Under the pieces are notes generated by a model that saw only the letters and a list, made by a program, of their open reading frames with translations, was not told where the DNA came from and searched no databases. From Amorphophallus konjac (taxonomy: Eukaryota; Streptophyta; Magnoliopsida; Alismatales; Araceae), in contig CM040123.1 of the NCBI GenBank assembly GCA_022559845.1, positions 314,941,933-315,005,932 of the forward strand: DNA of 64,000 bases. The letters are read 5' to 3'. Each line of letters begins with the position of its first letter. Position 1 is the stretch's first letter. The translations under genes and the position numbers were made by a program. This document shows positions 41,880 through 54,043 of this stretch, in pieces.

Positions 41880-44512
41880 TGTTGTGACTCCTCTGTGTTG
41901 ATGATGTTGACAATGTGTTTTACTTCATTGGCAACAGCTTGTTTTGATTGATTGGCAACTGTTCTTATTTTGATGAAATTATTTTTATCAGGTTGTCTGT
42001 GTATATAATGCAGTCAGAGTCTATACTGTCGTGCATACACCCACCGGTCTACATTGCATTGTAGCATGAACATAGAGTCCATACATTTCATTGTGTAGTC
42101 TGGACAGTTGTGGGTCGACCCCCTTGTTCACATGGGTCGACTCCTCAGATTAGCATAGCCTATACACTGCATAGCATAGTCCATACACTGCACGTTCAAG
42201 TTCATAGTATATTCATTGCTGCATTGCCTGCATGAGGAAGTATGTACATTGGCTGTTGGCTTGCACGCTCACTCAAGTCCACACATCGTGAAGTATGCAC
42301 ATTGTGGCTTGCTCATTCACTCATTCAGCCCTGTCAAGTCCATACATTGGGCTACTGTGCAAGTCCATACATTGGCCTTCAGGCTTGCAAGTCTATACAT
42401 TGCTTGTCGATTGCAATGTCTGTACAGAGTTCAGAGAGTTCAAAGTGTTCATAGTCTACACATTCATTCACTGTTCATGTTGCATCAAGTTCAAAGTCCA
42501 TACATTGGACTGTAGCATGCACGAAGCTAAGTCTATACATTGCTCAAGTCTGTACAGCATTCAGTGTCTAGCGTTTCATGAAGTCTATACATTCATTCTC
42601 TGTAGCTTGCACGAGGTGAAGTCTGTACATTGGCCTCAGCTTTCGAAGTCTGTACATTGGCCTTAGCTTTCCAAGTCTGTACATTGGCCTCCATGCCTCA
42701 AGTCTATACATCGGAATATTTGGCCAAGTCTGTACATCCTTCTGTTGATAGCTCAAGTCTATACATTGGACTGTTTGGCCAAGTCTGTACATCGTTGCTT
42801 GCCAAAGTCTGTACATTGGCATCTGTTCCTACGTTGCAATTCCAAGTCTGCACATTGGGTTCTTTACCTACGTTCAGCTTTGAAAGTCTATACATTGGTT
42901 TTCATTTCAAGTCTGTACAGACTTTGATTTATGCAAGTCTATACAACCGACTGTTCAGCTTGTGACCAAGTCTGTACAGCCAGGGCGACTGTTAAGTCTA
43001 TACATTAGCAGCCTTGATTTGTTCAAGTCTATACAGCCTTTCCTTTGGTAAAGTCTATACATTGATTAGGCTCGTCCATGCATCATGGGTCGACCCCCTT
43101 CTTTGATGGGTCGACCCCCCAGACTTCCAAGTCTGTATAACGAGGTGAAGTTTGTACATCTTCACTGATTCTTCCAAGTCTACACATTGGAAGTATGTAC
43201 ATCATTCGTGAAGACTGAACAATGAGGCAAGTGGATACATTGGACGAGTCTATACATCGTACATCTGTTAGTTGAAGTCTGTACACCCTCTTGCTTCGCC
43301 ATAGTCTGTACATTGGTCTGCTTTGCATTGCATGCATCATGATTGAAGTATATAAACTGGTTTTGAGTTGAAGTCCATACATTGCTTCAGACTGAGCAAG
43401 TCCATACATTGGCTGTTGTTCTTCAAAGTCTGTACAGCCGTTGGCTTCTTATATGAAGTCTACACAGTGGGGCAAAGTCTGTACATTGCATTCGCCTTCA
43501 CAAGTCTATACAGACTGAAGTCTATATAATGCACTTCATCTTACAGTCTGTACAGAGTTCTTCACTTAACATGATAATCCGATACTCTGTCTGACAGGGA
43601 TTTGCTACTGAGATTGCTGACATGGCTCGTGATCCCAGGAGGACGAGGTGACCAGATGCTGCCACGTGGATGAAAGCACCTCGGATCTAGCGAATTCCTT
43701 GGGCGGGAAAACGTGGAAGCCACGCACCCTTATCTAATCTGCTACTGTATATATAGAAGTCTTCATCTTCTGTTGAAGGCTGATTGAAGAGTGGCAAGTC
43801 TATACAGTGAGACAAACCTGAGACAGCAAAGAGCCATCGAGATCCAAAGAGAAGAAAAGGAGAGAAGAAGAAAGTGAGAAGAAATGAATTGAGAGAGTGA
43901 TATGAGAGCTTGTGAATCAGCGTCTTGGTCCAGATACCAGAGCTGATATTGCTCACTTTGAGCTACAGTCGTTTTGACTTTCTTCCATTCGATTGTGTTT
44001 TTCTTACTTTTTAGTCTTGTTATTTTTCCTTTGAAAACTCTTGTTCGATCAAGCTGTTAGTCAGCGGTGTCAAGCTGTGAGGTAGCGGTGTGCAGAGGTG
44101 TTACCTCTGGTCAGCTAAGCTGTAGTGCCCAGCAGAGCAAGCTGTGAAGCTCAGCAGTTGCAGAGGGTGTTCCTCTGGTCGGGATAAGCTGTAAGCCCCA
44201 GCCGTCGTTGGCAAGCTGTAGAGCCCAGCAGATTGAAGCTGTGTATCAGCAGTAATCCACATTCGAGTTGAATGTGGGGTGGACGTAGGTCGGATTGTCC
44301 GAACCACCTAAAAGTCTTTGTGCCTCTCGTGTGTTTGCTTGTCTGTTTAGCAGATCTTGTTTCTATCATTCGGTGCTTTGACTGTGGTTGTCCAGTGTTC
44401 TGTTAATTCCGCATTTGAATCTAGGCATAATTTTTAATTAGCCTGTTGATCTATTCACCCCCCCGCTAGATCCACATTTTGTGGTGAAAGAGCCTTCCAT
44501 CTAACTCCAACA
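41880..44512 (+). repeat. 3' LTR of copia-1
   Basis: Same structure as 31991-34640, including the iterated-word array and promoter block (TATA at about 43748). In this copy the right arm of the promoter inverted repeat carries a G-to-A change. It is followed by GGCAC. Confidence 0.96.
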
Positions 44513-47500
44513 GGCACAAGTACCTTTGGGTGCTCCTCCCAGGACGAGACCGGGCCCTATATGCACAGTATTTCATGTATTACCTTTGACATCCACTCTC
44601 ATTTATAGCCAATATGGAGTTTCAAGGGTTGCCTTAGTAGGATATACAAGGTAGATTTTTATGGAATGGAATTCAATGACTCATAATATGCAAGAAAATG
44701 ACTTAGGGTTGCGTCTGTACAAACCACGATAGAAATGAGAGAAAAATTATCAATTTATATACTTTTTCCTAAACAAAAACTCTAGATAACTCTATAGTAA
44801 GGTTAAACAAAAGTTAGAACATCCCATAAGGGCCATTATGCAATTATGCTAGTTTACTATTTACGAATACTATTCATTACTATTCACTTACTATTCATTA
44901 CTATTCACTTACTATTCATTTACACTATTCACAGAAAATAATGACCTTCAATGAGTCGTCATTTTTGTGAATGACGACTATTCTAACAGTGGTCATTTCT
45001 AAGTTTAAGTATATATTAATCGTTTAGTATATTAATCATCCATGTGAAAAATTTAATAAATGTTTGATACCTAATCTAATGCATGGGCATACCGTTAGAT
45101 TCCTTATATTTTTCTCTACCTATCTACGTGTCTATATCAAAAAAATTCTTTTATTTGGAGAAGTGATACTATTCATTGAAATAGTGACTTTTATACACTA
45201 TTCATACGGTAAAAATTTCTCAAAAATAGAAAGTAAGGATATGGATAGGTAGAGGACATTCTCGGGAGTTCAGAATCATGCTCATGCGAAATTGTTGGAT
45301 TTTGATATTTAATAAATTGGGGTGATTTACGCCGGGAAGGTACATTTTGTGACTCAAAATACTATTCAAACACTATTCATTTTTAGTACTTTCAATAAAT
45401 CAGGAATTAAGTAGATGGTTAAATAGAGAAAAATATGAGGGTTCCAGAACCATGTTCATGCAGGAGTTTCGTGATCATGTTAAAAATGTTATAATTGTCT
45501 GAACATGGTGGCTCTACATTATGAGTCACAGTTTACTATTTAGACACTATTCATTTTTAATTCTTCCAGTAAATCAGGAATCGAAGACATGGACATGTAG
45601 AGAAAAATCTCAAGGTCACAGAAATATGTTCAGTCAAAATTTTGCATGGTCCGGTTTATTAGTTATAGGTTTTTGAATGTTTTGATTTACTGATTTCTAA
45701 AATTTTTAAGAAATGAATTGACGACATAGTTCCTATCGTTATATAATGGACGACTGTTTGCACAATCGTCACTTTTGTAATTGACGCCCTGGTCAGGGGC
45801 GTCATTTACAAAACTGGGTCACTATTCATATATTATTCATGAACTATTCATCCGTGTAAAAAAATTTTGAATCAGGAAGTAATGATACGAATATGTTGAG
45901 AAAAATGTCATGATTCCAGAAACATATTCATGCAAAAATTTCGTGATTTAGTTTGATAGTTATGGATTTTTGAATGTGTTAAATTATTAATTAATCAAAA
46001 TCCAGGAAATTCAATTAACGACATGGGTCACGACTTCAATTAATGGACGACTGTTTGTACAGTCGTCACTTTTGTAATTGACGCCCTGGTCGGGGGCGTC
46101 ATTTACAAATTATTTCACTGTAATATTCTATTCATGTAATATATATTTTTTTAAAATATGTCTTCTATTAATTGACGACTGTTTTGATAGTCTTCAATTT
46201 ATAAATTGACGCCCTGGTCAGAGGCGTCATTTACATATAATGGTAACTATTCATTCACTTTTCATACGTATAAAAATATTCTAAATTTATCAATTACTTA
46301 AAATTTCAAAAATAAAATTGAAGACATGGGTCATGTCTTCAATTTTATAATTGACGACTATTTGCACGGTCTTCAATTTGTAATTGACGCCCTGGGCAGG
46401 GGCGTCATTTACCCCTGCTTCACTATTCACGTACTATTCACCAGTAAATAAAATAAAATATTCTTCATGTTTTCACTTTGAAAATTGACGACTGTTTTCA
46501 CAGTCGTCAATTTAGTAATGGACGCCTTGGTAAGGGGCGTCATTTACCGTGGTTCACTATTCATGTACTATTCATCAGTAAAACAAAAAAATCCCGAATC
46601 AGGAAGTAATGGCCCGAATATGTTGAGAAAAATGTCAGGATTCCAGAAACATGTTCATGCAAAAATATCATGCTTTAGTTTTATAGTTATGAATTTTTGA
46701 ATGGGTTGAATTATCAATTACTCATCAAATTGACGACGTGATGCATGCCGTCATTTAAATGACGACTGCGTCCGCAGTCTTCAATTTTTAAAATGACGCC
46801 CTTATCACGGGCGCTATTTTTAACATGGCTGAAAAAAATATGGTTATTAATACTGTAAATAGTGTGATAAAATATGCTTAAAAACTCATGAAAATCATGC
46901 TAACAAACTAAGTTAAAAGTCATAAAGATCACAGTAATATGTGACAGGCTATTAAAATAACATGGTATATACATGATTTATAGCATGGTTGATGAGTTAA
47001 ACGAACTCTAAGCATGTAATATTAAACCTATTTAGCTACTGGTTAGGCAAGGATTTGAGAACACCTACCTGTGAAGTGTGAGATCGAGTGCAGACCTACA
47101 GCAGGATCTCAGTAGCAGGGGAAGAAGAGCTTCTGCAGCACAGCAGTTGCCTTCTGACAGTGCTATGATGCTAATAGATATAGAAAGCATAAGACATTAG
47201 ATAATGTCTTAGGGGTCATGTTGAGTGGGCTTTGTCCCTACTAGCTCGAAAGAGTTGTTCCTGTCTGGACATTCTAGAAACTTGTGTGAAAATGACGCCC
47301 GGTAGAAGGGACGTCCATTTTATAAATGACGCCTTGCATGAAGGCGTCATTTAGTTGGGTAGCATTATTATACAATTATTAATGAAAATGACGACCTTAA
47401 AGAGGGCGTCATTTGTTAGACATGGCTACCCCACGCACGTGATATACATATATATATATATTTTATTGATTTTTTTTTCTATTCAAATTGACGCCTTCAT

Positions 47501-48118
47501 GCATGTCTTCAATTATTAAATTGACGCCCGTGTATGGGGTCTTCAATTTGGAAATTGACGCCCTTGGCAGGGGCGTCAATTCATTTGGTGGAAAGTGACG
47601 CCCTAGTTAGGGGCGTCAATTCTTTTTGGTGGAAATTGACGCCCTATCTAGGGGCGTCAATTCTTTTGGTAGTGGGAAAAGGAATCCACTACGTACTATC
47701 GTTATGGCCCATGTGTCCAAAGGTGTTTTGTACATTTATATATTAACCCCCTTATGGTTTGTTTCTTGGTACAAGACCTCCCAAGTAAGATTCCTTTCTC
47801 ATGTGCATAAAGTTGGATGACACAATTGCATTCTAGTCCCCTGATGGTTTAGTTCTTTAACCAAAACCTTGGATTCTTTTAAAAAGGTGGATACGTATGC
47901 ATAAAGTAATGGTTTGTAACTTTATATACTAACCTCCCTAAGGTTTTGGCTCCTTACAAAAAGTCCTCACGATTCTTTGTATTATAAAGTAGGGTTGGCT
48001 TGCATATTTTTGTTATAGTCCTTGTGAGGTTGGGTTATTTATGTAAGACTTTCATGTATGTTTTCTTTTTAAGGAAAAAGTTTTGAATTTATGCAAGGTA
48101 TTTATCGGGGGTGCTACA
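44513..48118 (-). mobile_element. Gypsy-B 3' LTR, proximal part (right of copia-1)
   Basis: On the minus strand it begins at 48118 with TGTAGCACCCCCGATAAATA, next to the polypurine tract at 48119-48131, which fixes the LTR start. It holds the hairpin array, a CTATTCA-rich stretch (44866-44933) and an (AT)n run near 47450. No coding sequence is present; the ORFs at 46485 and 47534 lie in the hairpins. Confidence 0.75.
44940..47660. repeat. Array of about 20 GACG-stem hairpins in the gypsy-B LTR
   Basis: Two alternating kinds. Kind 1 is GACGACTGT-4nt-ACAGTCGTC (perfect at 46046-46067 and 46487-46508; imperfect at 45750-45771, 46174, 46353, 46761). Kind 2 is GACGCCC-7nt-GGGCGTC (45784-45804, 46080-46100, 46386-46406, 47557-47577, 47597-47617, 47638-47658; variants at 46208, 46521, 46795, 47328-47348, 47490, 47523). 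A further perfect one, GAAGACATG-GGT-CATGTCTTC, is at 46320-46340. Most are flanked by AATT/ATTT. Between 45500 and 46700 they sit in larger degenerate repeats of about 150-300 bp containing ACTATTCA and GAATCAGGAA. Confidence 0.9.
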
Positions 48119-48131
48119 CCCTCCCTCACTT
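48119..48131 (-). other. Polypurine tract of gypsy-B
   Basis: On the minus strand AAGTGAGGGAGGG lies directly before the LTR start at 48118. Confidence 0.8.
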
Positions 48132-48215
48132 AAAAGAATTTGGTCCACAAATTCAACTGCATTATACGAAAATAGGAAAGGTGCAGAGTACTTACAATTA
48201 GAATAACTCTGGAAA

Positions 48216-51200
48216 TCATCTTTTCATAGATTCCTCAGTTTCACATGCAGCTTCTTGTTCTAAACATCGATTACATTGGATTTTTACCATAGGGATCGTC
48301 TTGTTCCTAAGAACTCGGACTTCGCGGTCAAGGATCCGCATCGGCCTTTGCTCATAAGTAAGATCTCTTTGAATCACCAAATCAGCATGGTCGATGACGT
48401 GAGAAGGGTCGTGCACATATTTCTTCAGCATAGATATATGGAATACATTGTGCACTTCCGAGAGTTGAGGAGGTAAAGCAATACGGTAGGCCACCTCGCC
48501 CACTCTTTCCAATACTTCGAATGGACCGATAAACCTCGGTGTGAGCTTGCCCTTAACACCGAATCTTCTAATACCTCGGCCAGGAGATACCTTGAGAAAT
48601 ACATGGTCACCAACTTGGAACTCCAAATCTCTCCTTCTATTATCAGCATAAGATTTTTGCCTGCACTGAGCTACCTTGAGTCTCTTTCTGATAAGGTGTA
48701 TCTTCTCAGTCGAATCTCTAACCATATCTGGGCCTAGAATTTATCTTTCACCGACTTCTTCCCAGCATATTGGAGAACGACAACTCCTACCATAAAGTGC
48801 CTCGAAAGGAGCCATTTGAATACTAGCTTGATAGCTGTTATTATAGGTAAATTCGGCTAGGGATAAGTGGTCATGCCAGCTTCCGCCGAAATCTATAATA
48901 CATACCCTTAACATATCTTCAACAACCTGATTTGTCCTTTCAGTCTAACCATCTGTCTGGGGATGGAAAGCAGTGCTGAAATTAAGTTTCGTCCCCAAAG
49001 AGTGTTGTAGACCCTTCCAAAAATGAGAGGTGAAGCGTGGGTCTCGGTCAGATACGATCGAGACGGGAACTCCATGCAATCTAACCATCTCCTTAATATA
49101 CAGGGCATCAAGTACGTCGACTGACCATCGACTTTTGATGGGTAAGAAATGGGCCGATTTAGTTAACCGGTCGATAATTACCCAAATTCCATCATATTCA
49201 CCCCTAGACTTGGACAAACCCATGATAAAGTCCATGCCAATGTCTTCCCACTTCCACTTGGGAATATCCAGCGGATGTAGCTTTCCGGCGGGTCTTTGAT
49301 GTTCCGCCTTCACTTGTTGGCATGTGAGGCAACGAGACACAAAGTCTGCTACCTCCCTTTTCATGTTAGGCCACCAGAAAGTTCTTTTCAAGTCTTGGTA
49401 CATCTTAGTGGCCCCAGGGGTGGATCGTGTACCTCGATCTATGAGCTTCTTCAAGAATCTTCTTCTTCAATTCGGGACAGTCAGGCACGCATGTCCGTTC
49501 ATGAAATAGCAATCTGCCATCAGGTGCTAGCTTGAAATCCAGTCTCTCGTCCAGCTTGCTCTTTATCTCTACTAACGAGGGATCCTCTTCTTGTAGCTTC
49601 TTGATTTCAGGTAGTAAATCTGGATGTAGGCTCATATGAGATAGAATAATACACATGTTCTTCTCATCTGTGCTGATATCAAGCTCAGAGAATTTCTCCA
49701 GCAGTTTCCATTCTTGTATCATGCAGTTGGCTAATATTATTCTCGGCTTTCGACTAAGGGCATCAGCTACGGAATTTCCCTTACCAGGATGGTACTGTAT
49801 AGTGAAGTCGAAATCCTTGAGATACTCGAGCCAACGCCTTTGCAGCATGTTCAGCTCCTTTTGGGAGAATAAGTACTTGAGGCTTTTATGATCGGAGTAC
49901 ACATTGAATTGTTCTCCGTAGAGATAGTGCCTCCAGATCTTCAAAGCGAACACTACTGCGGCCAGTTCTAAGTCATGAACCGGGTAGTTCTCTTCATGTT
50001 TCTTCAATTGTCGGGAAGAGTAGGCAATGACTCTCCCATTCTGCATCAATACACATCCGAGGCCAATACCAGAAGCATCGGTATATACCTCGTATTTTTC
50101 TCCTTCCATTGATAATGATAAGACTGGAGCAGTGGTCAAGAGATCCTTCAAAGTTTGGAAACTCTTTTCACAGTCTTCCTTCCACTCATAAGGTACTTCC
50201 TTGCGGGTTAACCTGGTCAGAGGAACGACAATTTTGGAGAAGTCCTTTATAAAACGCCGGTAGTAACCAGCTAGACCCAAGAAGCTCCGAATCTCAGTTG
50301 TATTTGTGGGTCGTTCCCAGTTCTTCACGGCTTCGACCTTTGATGGGTCAACAGCAATTCCGTTCTTCGAAATGATATGGCCTAAGAAGGATACTTCCTC
50401 GAGCCAAAACTCGCATTTGTTGAATTTGGCATATAGCTTGTTTTCCCTTAATATCTGCAATGCCTTCTTGAGGTGTTCTGCATGATCCTCTTTGGTCTTT
50501 GAATAGATCAGAATATCATCAGTAAAGATCACAATAAATTGGTCTAAATAGGGCCTGAATATGCTGTTCATTAACTGCTTAAAAGCTGCGGGGGCATTTG
50601 TTAGTCCGAAAGGCATAACAGTAAATTCGTAATGCCCATACCTGCTTCGGAATGCAGTTTTATGAATATCTTCTTCTTTGATCTTCAATTGGTGGTAACT
50701 AGAACGAAGATCAATCTTGGAGAAATATAAAGCTCCAGATAGTTGATGGAACAGCTCATCAATCCTCGGCAATGGATACTTGTTCTTGATTGTAAGGTGA
50801 TTTAGCTGCCGATAATCTATGCATAATCTCATCGATCCGTCCTTCTTTTTGACGAATAGCACAGGTGCTCCCCATGGAGAAGTACTCGGCCTGATGAAAC
50901 CCTTGTTCAATAACTCCATTAGCTGCTCTTTTAGTTCCTTCAGCTCAGCAGGGGACATTCTGTATGGTGCCCTAGAAACAGGATCAGCACCGGGGACAAG
51001 GTCGATTGTAAACGACACCTCCCTTTCCGGGGGTAAGCCGGTTAAATCTTTTGGAAAAACATCAGAAAAATCCTGAATTACACGGATGTCTTCAAGTTTA
51101 ACCTTCTCGACTTCCGTGGCAGTCACGAATGCTATGAAAGCCATGCATCCCTTATTCATAAGTTTACTAGCTCGAGTGCTGATATAAGAAGTGATTTACT

Positions 51201-51259
51201 CCGAGGGCTATTGTAAACTAGCTCTGGGAAATCTACGAAAGTTACCTTGCCATGCCTGC
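48216..51259 (-). pseudogene. pol: Gypsy-B pol: RT, RNase H, integrase and chromodomain-like tail, broken
   Basis: The frame enters from the gypsy-A junction (DCRHGKVTF) and, after a shift near 51190, runs through RT ([33 protein letters not shown], where the usual Gly is Ser; FTDDILIYS). RNase H follows ([49 protein letters not shown]). A one-base insertion near 49412 shifts the frame inside the integrase zinc domain (HRSRYTIHP / [20 protein letters not shown]). The integrase core shows MDFIMGLSKS and SDRDPRF, then a TAG at 48945-48947 just before the catalytic Glu. A TAA lies at 48741-48743. The C-terminal tail (LRNKTIPMVKIQ...) is of chromovirus type but two conserved Trp positions read Cys. 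Confidence 0.9.
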
Positions 51260-53894
51260 TGTAACACCCGAATTTCATCCGAAATTTAAAGATAGTTAAA
51301 TATCTTATAGTTAGTCCATATAAATTTTATGTTACCTTAAGTAAAGTCTAATACCTTGAACGGTATTATTTAAACGAACCTTATTAAGTAAATTAAATAG
51401 CTATCTCACTTTAATAATGTATAACTTTTCATAAGAACGTCAGAATAGGATCAATATTAGACCCATTGGATAGAGAATTCAAAGATCTACAAGTTTCATG
51501 TTGAGCACTTTTTCAAAATTTGACGTTTGGAAGGCCAAAAATAAGATAGAGTGAACCAATTCTTAAAGAATCATGTTATTACTAATTTTCTAGGGGTTTT
51601 CATATAAAATTACAAAACAAAAACAAAAAAAAATAATAATAAAACTCAAAAATATCTTCCCACGTATATCTTCCCCCTCCATCCTTATCCCCCCACCTCC
51701 TCATCCTTATCCTCTTCTCCTCCCTCATCCTAATCCCCTCCCCCTTCTTCTTATCCTATCTCCTCCTTCCTATATAAACCCCCCTTCTCCCCCTCTCTTT
51801 CCCACATATCCATCTCTCTCTCTCTCTCTCTCACACTCACACACACACTCTCTCTCTCACACACACACACACACTCTCTCTCTCCCATCTCTATCTCTCT
51901 CTTAAATATTTTTATTTTCTCTTTTTTTCTTCTCTCTACTCTCTCCCTACTTTATCTCTCTACTATTTCTTTACTTTCTCTCTCTATTTTCTCTCTCTAC
52001 ACTCTCTACACTCTTTATTATCTCTCTTTTCTCGCTCTACTTTCTCTCTCTACACCCTCTATAGATTCTCTCTCTAATCTCTTTATTTTCTCTCTTTCTA
52101 TCTACTTTCTCTCTCTATTCTCTCTACTCTCTACTTTCTCTCTCTACTTTCTCTCTTAGTTTCTCTCTTTAAATATCTCTCACTACTTCTTTCACTACTC
52201 TCTCTTTACTTTCTCTCTCTAACTTTCTCTCTCTATTTTTTCTCTAGTTTCTCTCTCTAGTTCTCTCTACTCTCTCCACTTTCTCCCTCTACTTTCTCTC
52301 TCCACTTTCTCTCTCTATTTTCTCTCTCCACTTTCTCTCTCTAAATTTCTCTCTCACTACCATTCTCTTATTAATAAACGGAGAAGATAATACAGTATTA
52401 GAATAATATAAATAATTAATAAACACTTGGAAGAAGGATTTGAAATCTATTTCGACAATTTCGCCCTTCTATACGCATCTGGGATTGGATAATTATCTTT
52501 TCCTACGCAAGGACTTTTACGGGAACTCGAGTGAGATACTAAAGTCAATTAGGAAGTCCATTCTAAAGGTAGGCACGATAAACCGAGTGCATGTTATATG
52601 TTATTTACATTTTTTTGATTTGATTTTGTTTGAAATGTGATTTAAAAGTCATTGATTTATTTAACCCAATGATCTATGTTTAGAATCAGTTATTTATTTA
52701 GTTACCATTCTGTTAAAGTATTATTTTCTCTCTAATCTCTCTCTAATTTCTCTCTAATCTCTTTCTACTTTCTCCCTCTACTTTCTCTCTCTACTCTCTC
52801 TCTACTCTAATCTCTTCGAATGTTATATATATTTAGTTAATAATATTAAAATACGATCCAGTTATTTTGTAAAGTTCAATGACAAATTTTAAGTATTGAG
52901 ACGACTATGTAATAAGCATTATAATAAGAATAAAAAATTCGATTAAGCATATGGACTGTGTCACTTTAAGGAGGTGTGGGGCGACAAACCGTAGTTAGCT
53001 TCCGCTACGGGATTAGGCCCATTTCCGAGGACAAACGGACTTCTGAAAAATTCGGAACCCAGAATAAGAAAATTATCTGGGGAATGGTGGAGTATTAACT
53101 CCCGATCCTGCGTGGTTGATCAAGGCCGACAGGCTCCAGCGTTTAGACCTTTTGTCTTTATGTCGACGTCTGGATGCCTAGGTATGTGTTTGCTACTACT
53201 TTTAGTGACGGGATGCCTGTCCAATATATGCTGCCAAATAATATGAAGTTCAGATTTGATATATGACTTTGATATGATCTGAGAATAAGTTCATCTGTAT
53301 AAGCTCTGATTTAGCTAAGATATGTATTATGCCATATATATATATATATATAAGTTAGATAAGATTTGTTATACGCATTTGTTTATAAATCTGAAAATTT
53401 CTTTGCTCTTTATATTTCCCTCGCATTCATAGTATATGTACAATTCAGTGAAATTGTGATTAGCTTTATATATATCATAGATTTGCACAGTTTAGTATAT
53501 GATAAGCATGTGATTGGTTTTGATGCCTACTGAGTCTGTGGACTCATATCTGTTGCCTAACCATTTCAGGAAATTGACGAGTGTGTACCTCGACTCCGAC
53601 GGACAGTAGGTCGGAGGGTGATCCAGGGCGTAGTTTGGATTCCGCTGCGTAGATAGATTTAGTTTTCTTTTGAATAATGAATGTAAATATGACTTTTGAG
53701 TAGAGATATGTAGTATTCCGTATACGATGTAAATTATGAGTATTTATCTTATGGAAATGGTATGGTTATGTTTCTTTTGGATTATGTGATGGTTTGGCCT
53801 TTAGCGCCTTGCAAATATTCGGCCCACAACACTTCCGTACATCCGCTGTGACGTCCCCGGACACGATACGGTATCGTCGGAAGGGGGCGCCACA
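51260..53894 (+). repeat. 5' LTR of gypsy-A
   Basis: Begins TGTAACACCCGAATTTCATC; TATATAA is at 51771-51777, followed by a long pyrimidine leader. Ends GGGGGCGCCACA, 5 bp before the primer-binding site. Nearly identical to 58594-61355 apart from changes in the CT tracts. Confidence 0.96.
51810..52375. repeat. ~560-bp almost pure pyrimidine tract in the gypsy-A LTR
   Basis: Repeats of TTTCTCTCTCTA and (CT)n/(CA)n begin about 30 bp after the TATA box, so they would be the 5' leader of the element's RNA. The 3' LTR copy (59146-59825) is about 110 bp longer; most of the LTR length difference lies here. Confidence 0.9.
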
Positions 53895-53899
53895 GAGAG

Positions 53900-53911
53900 T
53901 GGTATCAGAGC
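53900..53911 (+). other. Primer-binding site of gypsy-A
   Basis: TGGTATCAGAGC (initiator tRNA-Met type), 5 bp after the LTR. Confidence 0.92.
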
Positions 53912-54043
53912 AAGGTTGTGAGGCTTGGAATCTTTACGGCCATCAGATTTATATACCATACCACAAGATCTTAGGAATTCATTTTAGAATTTGATGTCAA
54001 ACCTAGAATCATACTAATTCGGATTAGTTCTCCCTCGCAGGAG

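Larger units (their letters stand above)
31991..44512 (+). mobile_element. Copia-1: full-length SIRE-type Ty1/copia retrotransposon (12.5 kb)
   Basis: LTRs of 2650 and 2633 bp (TGTTGTGACTCC...ACTCCAACA) flank a 7.2-kb interior with a tRNA-Met-type primer-binding site and a single long gag-pol frame. GGCAC lies on both sides (31986-31990 and 44513-44517), a perfect target duplication. Domain order PR-INT-RT-RH, large LTRs, a long Gag with coiled coil and extra polypurine tracts point to the SIRE lineage. Seven in-frame stops block expression, but the frame is otherwise unshifted. LTRs differ by roughly 2-3% by eye, so the insertion is fairly recent. Confidence 0.96.

Noticed and set aside
44101..44369. 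Minus-strand ORFs near the end of the copia-1 3' LTR
   Set aside because: They come from the repeated AAGCTGTRR...CAGCAG leader text of the LTR and have no counterpart in known proteins.
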